64,000 nt of DNA from Oscillospiraceae bacterium (lineage in GTDB: Bacteria > Bacillota > Clostridia > Oscillospirales > Acutalibacteraceae): contig DPVM01000002.1 of the NCBI GenBank assembly GCA_003526845.1, forward strand, positions 48,454 to 112,453, read 5' to 3'. Position 1 is the first letter of the stretch, and the number at the start of each line of letters is the position of its first letter. The notes under the pieces are model-generated. The model made no database searches, had not been told where the DNA came from, and saw only the letters and a list, made by a program, of their open reading frames with translations. Shown here piece by piece: positions 44,025 through 53,282 of the stretch. The position numbers were made by a program, and so were the translations under genes.

Positions 44025-47000
44025 TTAAGCGTTGACTGCGTCAAAATCAGCAGATGTGCTGTAATCAATAACGCTGATTGTTGATGTGCCGACTGTTTTA
44101 TCAGTATAACTGAAATCGTATGATGCGATAACGCGGATTGACATATCGGACTGTGAATTAACCGTTACATAGAACTGACCGTTGTCCATAACATTTGTTA
44201 TGCCGCCGTATTTAAGCGATGTGTTTGATGTAACCATATCCTTTGCATCAACCTTTGCGGTTTTGTTCATAAGAACGCCGTATGTTCCCTTTGCTCCGTT
44301 TGTGGAACGAACATAGATGCGAGCCTTGTTATCTTCGGTGCGAACTTGCTTGATGATTTGAACGAACGGAGCCTTTTGTGCAAGTTTAGCGTTAAGATAA
44401 CCGTCAGCGGTAAGTCCTGCGGCTGTGTAGTTGAAATCGGTATCAAGCATAAAGTCGGATGCCGAAAGAGCGGTGTCACTGCCGTTGAAGCTGTAGGTTA
44501 CATGGCCGCTGCCGTCTGTGTTTGAGACAATCGGAACAAATGTTTCGCTTGCAACAGTGTAGTAAGCGTATGTCGGGTCATAAGATGCAACATAATACTT
44601 GCCGTTGCTGTTTACTGCCCACGCAACGAAATCGCCGTCAAGTGCCGTTTTGTCAACAGATACGGTAACAAGTGCGTTTGCTCTGATTACCATTGTGTTG
44701 CCCGAGCCGTTGCCTGCGCCTGTAACAGTACCGTTTTGCGCGGTGATTGTGCAGATGTCCGAAACGGTGTAAATTGGCCTGATTTTGTATTCGTTATCAG
44801 ACACTTTGTTAAGCGACCAATTCTTGAATGTATAGAACGGGATTTCATCAGGTGTCAATGTGTTGTTTGCGTCAATTGCAAGTGATGATTTTGTCAAATC
44901 AAGTGCAGAAACATCTGCGTTTGTATAAACAATATTTGTAAGCTTGCCGTATGCATTGTAGACCTTAACGGTGTTGGACATTGCGGTGTCGCTGTCTGTT
45001 TTGTTCATAACAATAGCAGTTACACGAATGTTTGAATCCGCGTAGCGCTTAAATGCCTTGTCAACATTGACCTTTGTTGAGCCGAGAGCACCTTGGTTAA
45101 AGTTATCATCACCATAATTAAATGTTGTAACAGTCCACTTAATATATTGGTCTGCGGTGATTTCAGGTGAGCCAAAGTTGAACTCTTCGCCGTAATAAGC
45201 AGACGATACGGTTGGTTGTGTTAGAACAGTTGTGGTGTCCCCTGTTTGGCTTTCAACAGAGAAGCTTGCCTTGAATTTCTTGACATACTTTTCTTTTTCG
45301 GCATTGTTAATCACATTTGAGCTTGTCAAAAGATTTGTTGTATTTGTATCGGTTTTGCCGAGCGTTGTATTATAAATCTTTGTTCCCTCAGGGAAGTTTC
45401 TGCCGGTTGCCGCATTGTATTTTTCAAGCGAGCCGTCGGCAGAGGTAAGAGTTTTATAAACTTTATTTTGCTCGTCATTATAAATCTTTTGAACAGCATC
45501 GGGGTCGATGTACTTAACCTTGTCAAATGATGAAACTGTATCATACGCATTATCGAATGTTGTATAAGCATCCTTTTTATCGACTTTGTTGCTTACAAGA
45601 GCATTTGACTTGTCGGTCAAATCATTGGAAGCTGTGATAATGTCGCTTTGACGAGGTGAATTTGTTGTTGTAACGGTTGTTGCATAGTATCTGTGACCGT
45701 TAAGCTTGATATATGCGCCGTTGATTTTAACATAGTCGCCTGTTTCAAACTGTGACGGATTTGCGTCGCCGTCATTCTCATAGAATGAGCCGATATATTC
45801 GTAGTAATAAGGTGACTGCGAATCGTCTGTCACAATTTTGCCGTTTTTATCAAATGCGATATACGGACCTGCGTTAATATTGTTTTCGCCGTACTTTTGA
45901 TAATTTACAAGATACTTTTCGGTATCAGCCTTATAAGCGGCGGATTTTGTATTCCAAGCGTTTGCAGTGTTGTATGCATCGCTGAAATTTATCCACGAAT
46001 CATAAGTGTAAATCTGATCATCGTTGTTGTAGTTCTTTGTGCTTTTGGTATCTTGGTTAGCCGGAACAGTTGTGCCTACATACGAATCATAATCGGCAGC
46101 CTCAACAAGAGTTGATTTTGCAGCGGTGATATTGTTCTTAAGTTGGTCTACCTGCTCTTGTGATGTAGCATAGTTTTTGTTTTCGCCTAACGGATTAAGT
46201 GAGGCATAGTGTTTTGTGACTGCATTTGTTGCATTTTTGTATGCATTCCACGAAGACGTTGTGTACTTGCCGACGATATTTCCTTGCTCATCAAGAATGT
46301 TGCCGTTTAATCTGTCAACCTCTTTTTGATTTTCTTCGGCAACAGTACGAACATCACTGTAATCAGCTTGCTTTACTACATTTTTAGTAAGATTTGAATC
46401 TTCAAGCGCATCAACCTTTGTTTTGATTTCCTGTGCTTTAGCGGTTGCAAACTCTGTTGATGAAAGTGAATAATCAATTCCTGTTACAGAGTCAAAAGCT
46501 GAAAGAAGAGCCTTAACGGAATCAGGTGAATAAGCAGTAATATTTGCAAGATAGTTATTACCGTCTGCGTCGGTCTTATTCTTAACAGCCATCAAAGCAT
46601 CATATACAGGCTTGTAATTGATAACCTGAACAGTGCCATTGCCTTTTTCAAACTTAGAATTGTCCTTGTTGTATCCCGAGCCAGCAACCACCCAATAATA
46701 AGTCGCCTTATAAGTTGGGGTGAAGCTGTAAATGTAGCTTGTATATGTTCCATCGGAATTTGTATGAACTGTATCGCCTGCAGATGATACTGTAAATGTT
46801 GAATTATTGCCGGTAAATCTTGCATAACCCGAACCGTTATACCACTTTTGATTATTATTGGTATCGGCTAAATTATTGGAATCATATTTTGAATCCATCT
46901 TGAATTTTTCTTGATAGTTTTCGTAATACCAATTAACATTATTTGATGAACCTGCATCATCGTAACCATTTTTATATACATGCCAATAATTATCATCAAT

Positions 47001-50000
47001 GCCGAGACCTGCTCCGCCGAAAGCCATTGGCACACTGTTTGCGATATAAAAGGCGGCAGCCTTACGAGATTGAAGATTTTTATTTCTATAGTATCCAACA
47101 CTATAAGGCGCTGTTGGTGTGTCACCGTCAATACCGGTATAAAGCCAAACAAAGTTTGATGTCGAAATTCTTGTATTGAATCCATCGTTGGTGGCGCCAT
47201 CTTGTTCGACTACAGAATAAAGTTGGTCCGGTTTAGTAAGCATATTGTGAGTATATTTTTCGTCAACTTTATTTTTACCCGATTGATCATATCCTTGGAC
47301 AGTCGATGTCGGCTTTTTGTATTGGTGGCTTTCCATATATGTTATTTTAGCCTCAAGCTCATCATAAAGCTGCTGAATTTCTTCGTCATTAGGCTCATGG
47401 TTACCGTATTTGCAAGCATCAATATAACGATGAATACGGTCATATGCAAGGTATGCATCACCCATACCGAGATATACATAATCAGCGTCTTTGAGCTTTG
47501 CCATTGAGTCTTGATAATCCTTTATACCTACACTCAAAAGTTTATCGGCAATTGATTCTTTATCTATTTTATATACAGATTTTGCCGAATAAACGCCGTT
47601 GCGTATTGTGAAATCATCAATATAACCATCCGTAGCATTCGACCAATAGCCGGTACCATCTTTACCGTAAAGAACAGTCCAATCCTCGGAAGCAAGGTAG
47701 TTGTGAATTGAATATGCAGCATCGGTCTTTGCATTAGCTTCGGTATAATATGAAATTTTCTTTGTCAAGTTGCCGTTTACATAAACATAAACATAATCCC
47801 AACCGCCGGAAGGCTCAACCTGAATAACAATATGACTCCATTTATTCGTCTGAAGTCCGTCGGAACCTAAAACATTGGTTGCGTCAATATAGTTATCGCC
47901 GGCGTTTTGGGCATCTCTGCAATAATGCAAATCGCCGTTTTCAAGAAGATAAAAATATTTTCTTGTAGCACCGGATGATGTTTCCTGACCGATATTGAAA
48001 ATTACGCCGTTGGTTACATTCTCGCCCGGATTATACCAAGTCGAAATTGTGTAGCCCTTTGAGGCTGTTGTTTTTGTGCCGGAAAACTTATTATGTGCAG
48101 TAACACCGCCGGAAATATTCAACACATTGCCCTGAATGTTTCTGGGGTCTGTTACAGTGGCATCATACTTATTATAAGTTACACCATCAACGGTTGTGTC
48201 TTCCATCGGGTCATAATAATCTCTTGTGCTGTTATTAGCATCTGTTGACGGAATTCTGTTATCAAGCTTGTTAATTGACTCACGCATATCGTAGAGTGAA
48301 AGTGCTCTGTTATATACACGGAAGTCCGAAATATAACCGTTGAGAGTATCATCGGGTGCCCAAGAAGAAATACCGAGAAGAAGATTGCCGCTCGTTTGAA
48401 TGTTTTCAAAGAACGAGGAATCAAGCGTATTATCGTAACGCGGAGCACCCTCCTTTGAAACAGATTCGCCGTTTTTGGCAAATTCATACTTAAGCAAATC
48501 ACCGTCAACACACATTGTCATATAGTTTTTGGTGATTGTAAATGTGTATAAATGCCAGCCGTTTTTATAGGTTGTGCCGCGATATGATTTAACACCGGCT
48601 TTACCGTTTTTGTTAGCGGCTGTATATTCCATATTTGATGCTACATAGGCATATGCGTCGGTTTCCTGGCTGCCCTTGCCCTGAACATTATCCCAAGACA
48701 ATGTTCCCGGCTCCGCCGACGACCAGTCCATCCATCTGCCGGTATTTACATTGTTTGCATAGCCGTACCACGAGAATGTAACACCACTGTTAATATCAAG
48801 GTTTTTGAGCATATTGGATGTTGATACACGCGCATATGAATTTGTTTGTTTGTATGAATCACCTTGTTTTGTTGCTTTCGGGTCAGAAAGGTCATCCTTT
48901 GCCGTACCTATGAAATGAGCTGCGATTCTGCCGAAATAATCGGTTGTCATCTCAACATTGTTTGATGTGAGATTGTAGCCGTTGCCGGTTGAATCGTTAT
49001 TTGCATCGCTGTTTGTAAAATAACGAGCAACAAGATAATCGTTTACATCCTTGCCGGTAGGAACATTTGTTGTATCGTATGTAACCTTGCCATACTTGGC
49101 TATAAGCTTATTGTATTGCTCAGTTGTGATATTAACAACGGAGCCGTGACGGGGTGAAAGATAGTTAAGATTCATACCCGAAACATTATTATTTTCAAAA
49201 TCAGCAGGGTTTGTTGATTTGTATGTTGCGAAGTATGACATACTGCTGCTGAAATGGTCTGTCATAAGGATATATTCGCCTGTTGAATAAAGCTTATATA
49301 CCTGCGGACCTTCAAACTTGCTTGCATAGTTTGAATCGGTAAACGATGTTGGCTGACTGTAAGGTCCGTGTGCACACTCTGAAGTTGCATAAACGATTTT
49401 TGATTCATCCTCATTTTTGTACCACAAATAGTACAATGAGCCATCATATGTAATATCGCCGTCGATATTGCTGAATGTATCTGCGGTTAACTTTTGAGGT
49501 TTTGAAAGGAATGATTTGAAATCGTCGGTATAAACATAATACATTTGGGTTTTATTGCCGTTGCTTAAATAGCCGACAGACCAATAAAGCATATAGTGGC
49601 CTGCGTCCTTATCCCAAATTGCCTGCGGAGCCCAAGCACGGCTTACATTGCCGCCTGCACAAACGCTTGAAGCGATATTTTGCGTATCAATAAACCAAGG
49701 CTGTGTGGTTGAAACATCCGCTAAATCGTTGAGATGCCAAACCATTAGCTTTGAGTTGTTGCCCCATGTTGTGCCGTTGTTTGTATTCAAATCGGTTGCG
49801 AGGATATAATATGAGCCGTCCTCTGCCTGGAACGCATACGGGTCACGAACATGACCTGATGCGGCGATACCCGAATTGTCGGGATATGACTTGATATTTG
49901 ATGTATCAAGCTTTGAAGAATCCCAAACGGGGTCATTGCCGTTTAAAGCCTCCCAGTTATAACCGTCATCGGATACGGCATAGTTGAGGTTTTCGGCACT

Positions 50001-50903
50001 GTTGCCGGTGAAATAAGTGAGCAAGTACTTATTTTTATCTCCGAGCGATTTCTCTTCATCGGCTGCGGTTGTGCCTTTATAGAGTTTGACATTATTATAA
50101 GTAATATTTTGATAGAACGCGTGACCACCTGCGGCACCGAGATAAAGTCCGTAGATTTTTGATGTATCAAGTGACTTTCTGTATGAGCCGTAGTTGATAA
50201 CAATGTTTCCGTCAGCATCAGCCACATATGAATTAATGTGATTCTTTGCATAACTTACAACATAGTGATATTCGGTATTTTTTGAAAGAACGGTTGTATC
50301 AAGTCTTGTCGAGGAATCTTCATTTGACCTTACCGAACCTGTGCTGTCAACATGCATACGACCGTAGCCGTCCTGACAGAAAAATGAATTGTTCCAAGCC
50401 TTTTCGCCTGTAATTGTCAAATTAGAAGCGGGATTGCTTGAAATTTTGATGATATGATTTGTATCTTCCTTTGGAACAGCATAATCATTAACGAATTGGA
50501 ACTGAACATCCACTTTGAATGCCGAAAGGCCTTTAAGCGGATTAACACCGTCTTGATAGCCGGAAACATACAAGAATCCGTTTCGAACATTAACACCGTT
50601 TGAATCAACAGACGAAACGACACCGTTTGAGTTTGATGAATCCGTCCACTCGCCGACATTCCAACTCATTGCCTTGTCCGAGGATGTTGCTGTCTGAACA
50701 TTTGTAGCCTTGTAGATATTTGCATCAACACCCGACACTGCAGAAGCAGATTGATTAAATTTCGCCTGTGTGAAATCAGATGATGCAAATTCTACCCATG
50801 AAGTTTGTGCCATTGCCGCAAATCCGCCCATCGGCAGCATACAAACTGCCATAAGCACCGCAAGAAGCAGCGAAAGCACTTTTTTGGATACTTTCTTTTG
50901 CAT
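44025..50903 (-). CDS. Giant secreted multidomain protein with GH43 glycoside hydrolase and LamG domains
   Basis: 2292 residues. Signal peptide 1-32; concanavalin-like domain about 35-277; GH43 five-bladed propeller about 290-610, with D354 in HVRDPYAF as likely base, E531 in FEGPQVY as likely acid and D481 in NIDGDI as likely third residue; LamG-like domains about 640-890 and 905-1120; helical FIVAR-like segments about 1480-1820; beta-rich end. GH43 enzymes act mostly on arabinans and xylans; the target here is not clear. I see no LPXTG, dockerin, SLH or C-terminal helix, so anchoring is unexplained. Promoter at 51002-51030; GGAGG before the ATG. Confidence 0.85.
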   Translation of the reverse strand: MQKKVSKKVLSLLLAVLMAVCMLPMGGFAAMAQTSWVEFASSDFTQAKFNQSASAVSGVDANIYKATNVQTATSSDKAMSWNVGEWTDSSNSNGVVSSVDSNGVNVRNGFLYVSGYQDGVNPLKGLSAFKVDVQFQFVNDYAVPKEDTNHIIKISSNPASNLTITGEKAWNNSFFCQDGYGRMHVDSTGSVRSNEDSSTRLDTTVLSKNTEYHYVVSYAKNHINSYVADADGNIVINYGSYRKSLDTSKIYGLYLGAAGGHAFYQNITYNNVKLYKGTTAADEEKSLGDKNKYLLTYFTGNSAENLNYAVSDDGYNWEALNGNDPVWDSSKLDTSNIKSYPDNSGIAASGHVRDPYAFQAEDGSYYILATDLNTNNGTTWGNNSKLMVWHLNDLADVSTTQPWFIDTQNIASSVCAGGNVSRAWAPQAIWDKDAGHYMLYWSVGYLSNGNKTQMYYVYTDDFKSFLSKPQKLTADTFSNIDGDITYDGSLYYLWYKNEDESKIVYATSECAHGPYSQPTSFTDSNYASKFEGPQVYKLYSTGEYILMTDHFSSSMSYFATYKSTNPADFENNNVSGMNLNYLSPRHGSVVNITTEQYNKLIAKYGKVTYDTTNVPTGKDVNDYLVARYFTNSDANNDSTGNGYNLTSNNVEMTTDYFGRIAAHFIGTAKDDLSDPKATKQGDSYKQTNSYARVSTSNMLKNLDINSGVTFSWYGYANNVNTGRWMDWSSAEPGTLSWDNVQGKGSQETDAYAYVASNMEYTAANKNGKAGVKSYRGTTYKNGWHLYTFTITKNYMTMCVDGDLLKYEFAKNGESVSKEGAPRYDNTLDSSFFENIQTSGNLLLGISSWAPDDTLNGYISDFRVYNRALSLYDMRESINKLDNRIPSTDANNSTRDYYDPMEDTTVDGVTYNKYDATVTDPRNIQGNVLNISGGVTAHNKFSGTKTTASKGYTISTWYNPGENVTNGVIFNIGQETSSGATRKYFYLLENGDLHYCRDAQNAGDNYIDATNVLGSDGLQTNKWSHIVIQVEPSGGWDYVYVYVNGNLTKKISYYTEANAKTDAAYSIHNYLASEDWTVLYGKDGTGYWSNATDGYIDDFTIRNGVYSAKSVYKIDKESIADKLLSVGIKDYQDSMAKLKDADYVYLGMGDAYLAYDRIHRYIDACKYGNHEPNDEEIQQLYDELEAKITYMESHQYKKPTSTVQGYDQSGKNKVDEKYTHNMLTKPDQLYSVVEQDGATNDGFNTRISTSNFVWLYTGIDGDTPTAPYSVGYYRNKNLQSRKAAAFYIANSVPMAFGGAGLGIDDNYWHVYKNGYDDAGSSNNVNWYYENYQEKFKMDSKYDSNNLADTNNNQKWYNGSGYARFTGNNSTFTVSSAGDTVHTNSDGTYTSYIYSFTPTYKATYYWVVAGSGYNKDNSKFEKGNGTVQVINYKPVYDALMAVKNKTDADGNNYLANITAYSPDSVKALLSAFDSVTGIDYSLSSTEFATAKAQEIKTKVDALEDSNLTKNVVKQADYSDVRTVAEENQKEVDRLNGNILDEQGNIVGKYTTSSWNAYKNATNAVTKHYASLNPLGENKNYATSQEQVDQLKNNITAAKSTLVEAADYDSYVGTTVPANQDTKSTKNYNNDDQIYTYDSWINFSDAYNTANAWNTKSAAYKADTEKYLVNYQKYGENNINAGPYIAFDKNGKIVTDDSQSPYYYEYIGSFYENDGDANPSQFETGDYVKINGAYIKLNGHRYYATTVTTTNSPRQSDIITASNDLTDKSNALVSNKVDKKDAYTTFDNAYDTVSSFDKVKYIDPDAVQKIYNDEQNKVYKTLTSADGSLEKYNAATGRNFPEGTKIYNTTLGKTDTNTTNLLTSSNVINNAEKEKYVKKFKASFSVESQTGDTTTVLTQPTVSSAYYGEEFNFGSPEITADQYIKWTVTTFNYGDDNFNQGALGSTKVNVDKAFKRYADSNIRVTAIVMNKTDSDTAMSNTVKVYNAYGKLTNIVYTNADVSALDLTKSSLAIDANNTLTPDEIPFYTFKNWSLNKVSDNEYKIRPIYTVSDICTITAQNGTVTGAGNGSGNTMVIRANALVTVSVDKTALDGDFVAWAVNSNGKYYVASYDPTYAYYTVASETFVPIVSNTDGSGHVTYSFNGSDTALSASDFMLDTDFNYTAAGLTADGYLNAKLAQKAPFVQIIKQVRTEDNKARIYVRSTNGAKGTYGVLMNKTAKVDAKDMVTSNTSLKYGGITNVMDNGQFYVTVNSQSDMSIRVIASYDFSYTDKTVGTSTISVIDYSTSADFDAVNA

Positions 50904-51001
50904 AGTTTACCTCCGAATTAACCGACATAAATTTGTCGTTAGTTTAACTTTGACACTTCACTAAAAAAGCGCGCAAAATGTCTAATTAAATTTTTGTAAA
51001 T

Positions 51002-51030
51002 ATTATATATATAATATTATATAAAATCAA
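51002..51030 (-). promoter_or_regulatory. Sigma-A type promoter of the GH43 gene
   Basis: Minus strand -35 TTGATT (51025-51030), 17-nt spacer, -10 TATAAT (51002-51007). The leader of about 95 nt ends in an imperfect hairpin (CGACA / TGTCG, 50921-50939) just before the ribosome binding site. The rest of 50904-51103 is AT-rich with nothing else visible. Confidence 0.65.
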
Positions 51031-51103
51031 GTGGTATTTTAATAAAATTGTAAATTTTTTTTGCCATAATTTTAATAATGACAAACAATGCACATTTAAC
51101 AAA

Positions 51104-51161
51104 AAAACGAGCCAATATTTGTGCAATTTTTAAGATTAAATTGCACAAATTCGGCTCATTA
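51104..51161 (-). terminator. Rho-independent terminator of the LRR/dockerin-like gene
   Basis: Long stem with GAGCC/GGCTC at the base and TTGTGCAATTT/AAATTGCACAA above it; T run on the minus strand (complement of 51104-51109). Confidence 0.88.
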
Positions 51162-51209
51162 TATTTAGACATATTTTGTTTATTGTATATTTACATAATT
51201 AGCTTATTG

Positions 51210-52343
51210 TCATTGTTTATAGTTGAGTAACGGCTCACAAAGGCTGACATATTTTGAATTTGTGTGAAGCATCTTGACAAAATCCTTGCCGTTAACAATA
51301 CCGTCATTATTAACATCGCACATCAAAATTGCAACATCCGTTTCACCGTCCGGAGTAAAAAGAACTGTTTTTGTTGCATTGTCTGCAGTAATTGTGCACT
51401 GCTTTTCCGCTCCGGTAATCATAAAAGAAAACGCTCCGTTATCTGTCGCTTTGCCGTCAATAAATGCATTTGTCACAACAATATCGGACGGATTGCCATT
51501 TTTGTCGCCGAGAGCGTAAACAGTACCGCTGACATCAAACTCGTTTGCGGACAAGGTCACTTTGATTTCACCTTTATTTGAGGTTTGATAAAAGCTGTTG
51601 ATTTTTGCACCGAAATAATACTTTTTGCCCTTTTTAAGCGAATATGTAAGCGAAAAGTTAGTATCGCCTGACGGTGTGTCATCGTTCGACGCCAAAATTT
51701 TGAAATTTTCGTCATACAAAAAGCCCTCGGTATCATACGGACCTGTTGATTTGAATGTAAAACTGCCGTTCACCTTTGCCTCATACGGATAAAACGCTGT
51801 CATTCCGCCGGGGTTGATAACAGCGTCATAAACGCCGCATTTGATATTGTCGCACACAAAATCAATGCCGTTTTTGCGGCAATAATTGAGAGCATACGAG
51901 CCGGGCTTGACAAAAACCGAGAAATTATTTTTAGCATCAACGCCGTTATACGCAAACGAATAGTCACCTATTGAAACAACATTTTCGGAAAGCGCAAGTG
52001 ACTTGAGCGATTTGCACGAACTGAATGAATTTGTGCCGATTGAAGAAACGGAATTTGCAAGGCTCACGGTATGGAGTTTTTCAGCACCGCTGAAGGCATA
52101 ATTTCCGACAGATGAAATGCCGTCGGAAACTACAACATTTTCAATTTCGAGAGTATAGGAATGCCACGGAGCGGAGTATTCGTCCGCATAATTATTCATC
52201 TTGCCTTTGCCGTAAACGGTAAGAGTTTTTGACGATGCATCATACTTCCAGCTAACATCATCGGCAAACGCCGTAACGCACGCAAACGATGCTGAAAGTG
52301 CGATTACAGCCACCGCAAGCAATGCAACTACTTTCTTTTTCAA
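51210..52343 (-). CDS. Secreted LRR protein with pre-peptidase-like domain and one dockerin-like repeat
   Basis: 377 residues from TTG 52343 (read as MKKKVVALLAVAV), with AAAGG about 9 nt upstream; a TTG at 52361 is possible. Signal peptide about 1-26; a BspA-type LRR block about 45-145 (SSIGTNSFSSCKSLKSLAL); a beta-sandwich resembling pre-peptidase C-terminal domains about 185-270; a carboxypeptidase-regulatory-like strand region; then CDVNNDGIVNGKDFVKML, a complete calcium-loop dockerin half (D-x-N-x-D-G-x-V-x-x-x-D). Only one repeat is present where a cohesin-binding dockerin has two. Preceded by the uxaA remnant. Confidence 0.78.
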   Translation of the reverse strand: MKKKVVALLAVAVIALSASFACVTAFADDVSWKYDASSKTLTVYGKGKMNNYADEYSAPWHSYTLEIENVVVSDGISSVGNYAFSGAEKLHTVSLANSVSSIGTNSFSSCKSLKSLALSENVVSIGDYSFAYNGVDAKNNFSVFVKPGSYALNYCRKNGIDFVCDNIKCGVYDAVINPGGMTAFYPYEAKVNGSFTFKSTGPYDTEGFLYDENFKILASNDDTPSGDTNFSLTYSLKKGKKYYFGAKINSFYQTSNKGEIKVTLSANEFDVSGTVYALGDKNGNPSDIVVTNAFIDGKATDNGAFSFMITGAEKQCTITADNATKTVLFTPDGETDVAILMCDVNNDGIVNGKDFVKMLHTNSKYVSLCEPLLNYKQ

Positions 52344-52366
52344 AATAAAACAACCTTTCAAATCGA

Positions 52367-52585
52367 CTACATTATTACGCCATCTTTAAATATTGAAATA
52401 TCTCTGTAGCCGTTAATTTCATTTTTTGTTTTTTGACCGCCGGCTGTATTGATTATAAGATTAAGTAAATCCTTCGTAAGTTCATCAAACATCTTACCCT
52501 CAATAAGCGCGCCTGCGTTAAAATCAATCCAATTGAATGTAATACTCGACAAATGCGCGTAGGAATTTGCCCTCTCCGAATTGAA
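52367..52585 (-). pseudogene. uxaA: C-terminal remnant of altronate dehydratase (UxaA family)
   Basis: Open frame of about 72 codons from a stop at 52586-52588 to the stop at 52367. It reads NWIDFNAGALIEGK, then LLNLIINTAGGQKTKNEING and YRDISIFKDGVIM, which matches the end of UxaA/altronate hydrolase proteins, normally about 490 residues. No ATG, GTG or ribosome binding site fits; only a TTG at 52552. The remaining 85 percent of the gene is absent. I infer a deletion that left the 3' end beside the structured RNA gene. Confidence 0.65.
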
Positions 52586-52644
52586 TTATATTATACACAC
52601 ATATCACCAATTACATTATACAAAATATATTCTCGAATTTCAAC

Positions 52645-53097
52645 AAGAAAAAGCTCCCGACAAACGCTGTCGGGAGCCGTTATGTTTAGTACATTGGACT
52701 AACCTCTCTGTTTTAGTTGAGAATTAAATATTTAGCCCATCGGAGTTTACCTCATTATCATAGATTTGATATTAAATGATGTTAAATTGAATTTATAACT
52801 TAACATTATTTATAGAGTTGTCAACTCTGATTATTCGCAGGTCAATAATCTATATACCTTTATTATTCAGTTGTAATACCTCACCTGTCTGTGCTTACCC
52901 AACCCTGCCGATAACTTTAAGATACTTTATAAAGCTGCAATTCGTAAGTAATTTCCGTATTACTTCTGTCAATCACTGAAATCCGTTATACTATCGGGAT
53001 ACATAACAGGTGGCTGAAGTCTCTGGTTCAATTCCCATCGGAACAGCCTCCTTATATTTATTTGAACTTGAGCTTTCCGTTGCCCTTCCTTAAGTTC
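52645..53097 (-). ncRNA. Unassigned structured RNA of about 450 nt
   Basis: No coding frame. Minus-strand transcript bounded by a consensus promoter (53104-53132) and a strong terminator (52648-52678). Going 5' to 3': an 8-bp hairpin TTGAACTT/AAGTTCAA (53092-53099 with 53062-53069), a GGCTG/CAGCC hairpin near 53000-53050, AAGTAAT/ATTACTT near 52950, GATTATT/AATAATC, AGAGTT/AACTCT and ATGTTAA/TTAACAT hairpins between about 52850 and 52770. I do not recognise RNase P, tmRNA, SRP, SAM, cobalamin or T-box cores. It could be a known class I cannot recall (raiA, ROOL or similar) or a new one. Confidence 0.6.
52648..52678 (-). terminator. Terminator of the unassigned RNA
   Basis: GCTCCCGACA (52653-52662) pairs perfectly with TGTCGGGAGC (52669-52678), six-base loop, then TTTTT on the minus strand only. 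Confidence 0.9.
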
Positions 53098-53103
53098 AAC
53101 TAA

Positions 53104-53132
53104 ATAATAGCATATGATTTGTTATTTGTCAA
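53104..53132 (-). promoter_or_regulatory. Consensus sigma-A promoter of the unassigned RNA
   Basis: Minus strand -35 TTGACA (53127-53132), 17-nt spacer, -10 TATTAT (53104-53109). One base short of consensus; transcription should begin near 53097. Confidence 0.85.
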
Positions 53133-53222
53133 TAGTTTTTTTCAACATTTTTATAATTTATTTGTGTTTTTTGATATTTTATACAAATTTTTTTCTTCGA
53201 CAAAATGGTACAATCTTCCCTA

Positions 53223-53251
53223 TTGACTTAAAAGTGAATACATAATATAAT
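53223..53251 (+). promoter_or_regulatory. Sigma-A type promoter of the DUF1292 gene
   Basis: -35 TTGACT (53223-53228), 17-nt spacer, -10 TATAAT (53246-53251). Confidence 0.8.
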
Positions 53252-53282
53252 ATTTATTACTTTGAACAGGAGAGTGACGCAC

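Noticed and set aside
52990..53055. Plus-strand stretch with a T-loop-like GGTTCAATTCCC and GGAACAGCCTCC end, as in a tRNA or tmRNA 3' end
   Set aside because: The five bases either side of the loop do not pair, no cloverleaf or acceptor partner is found, and promoter and terminator place the transcript on the minus strand.
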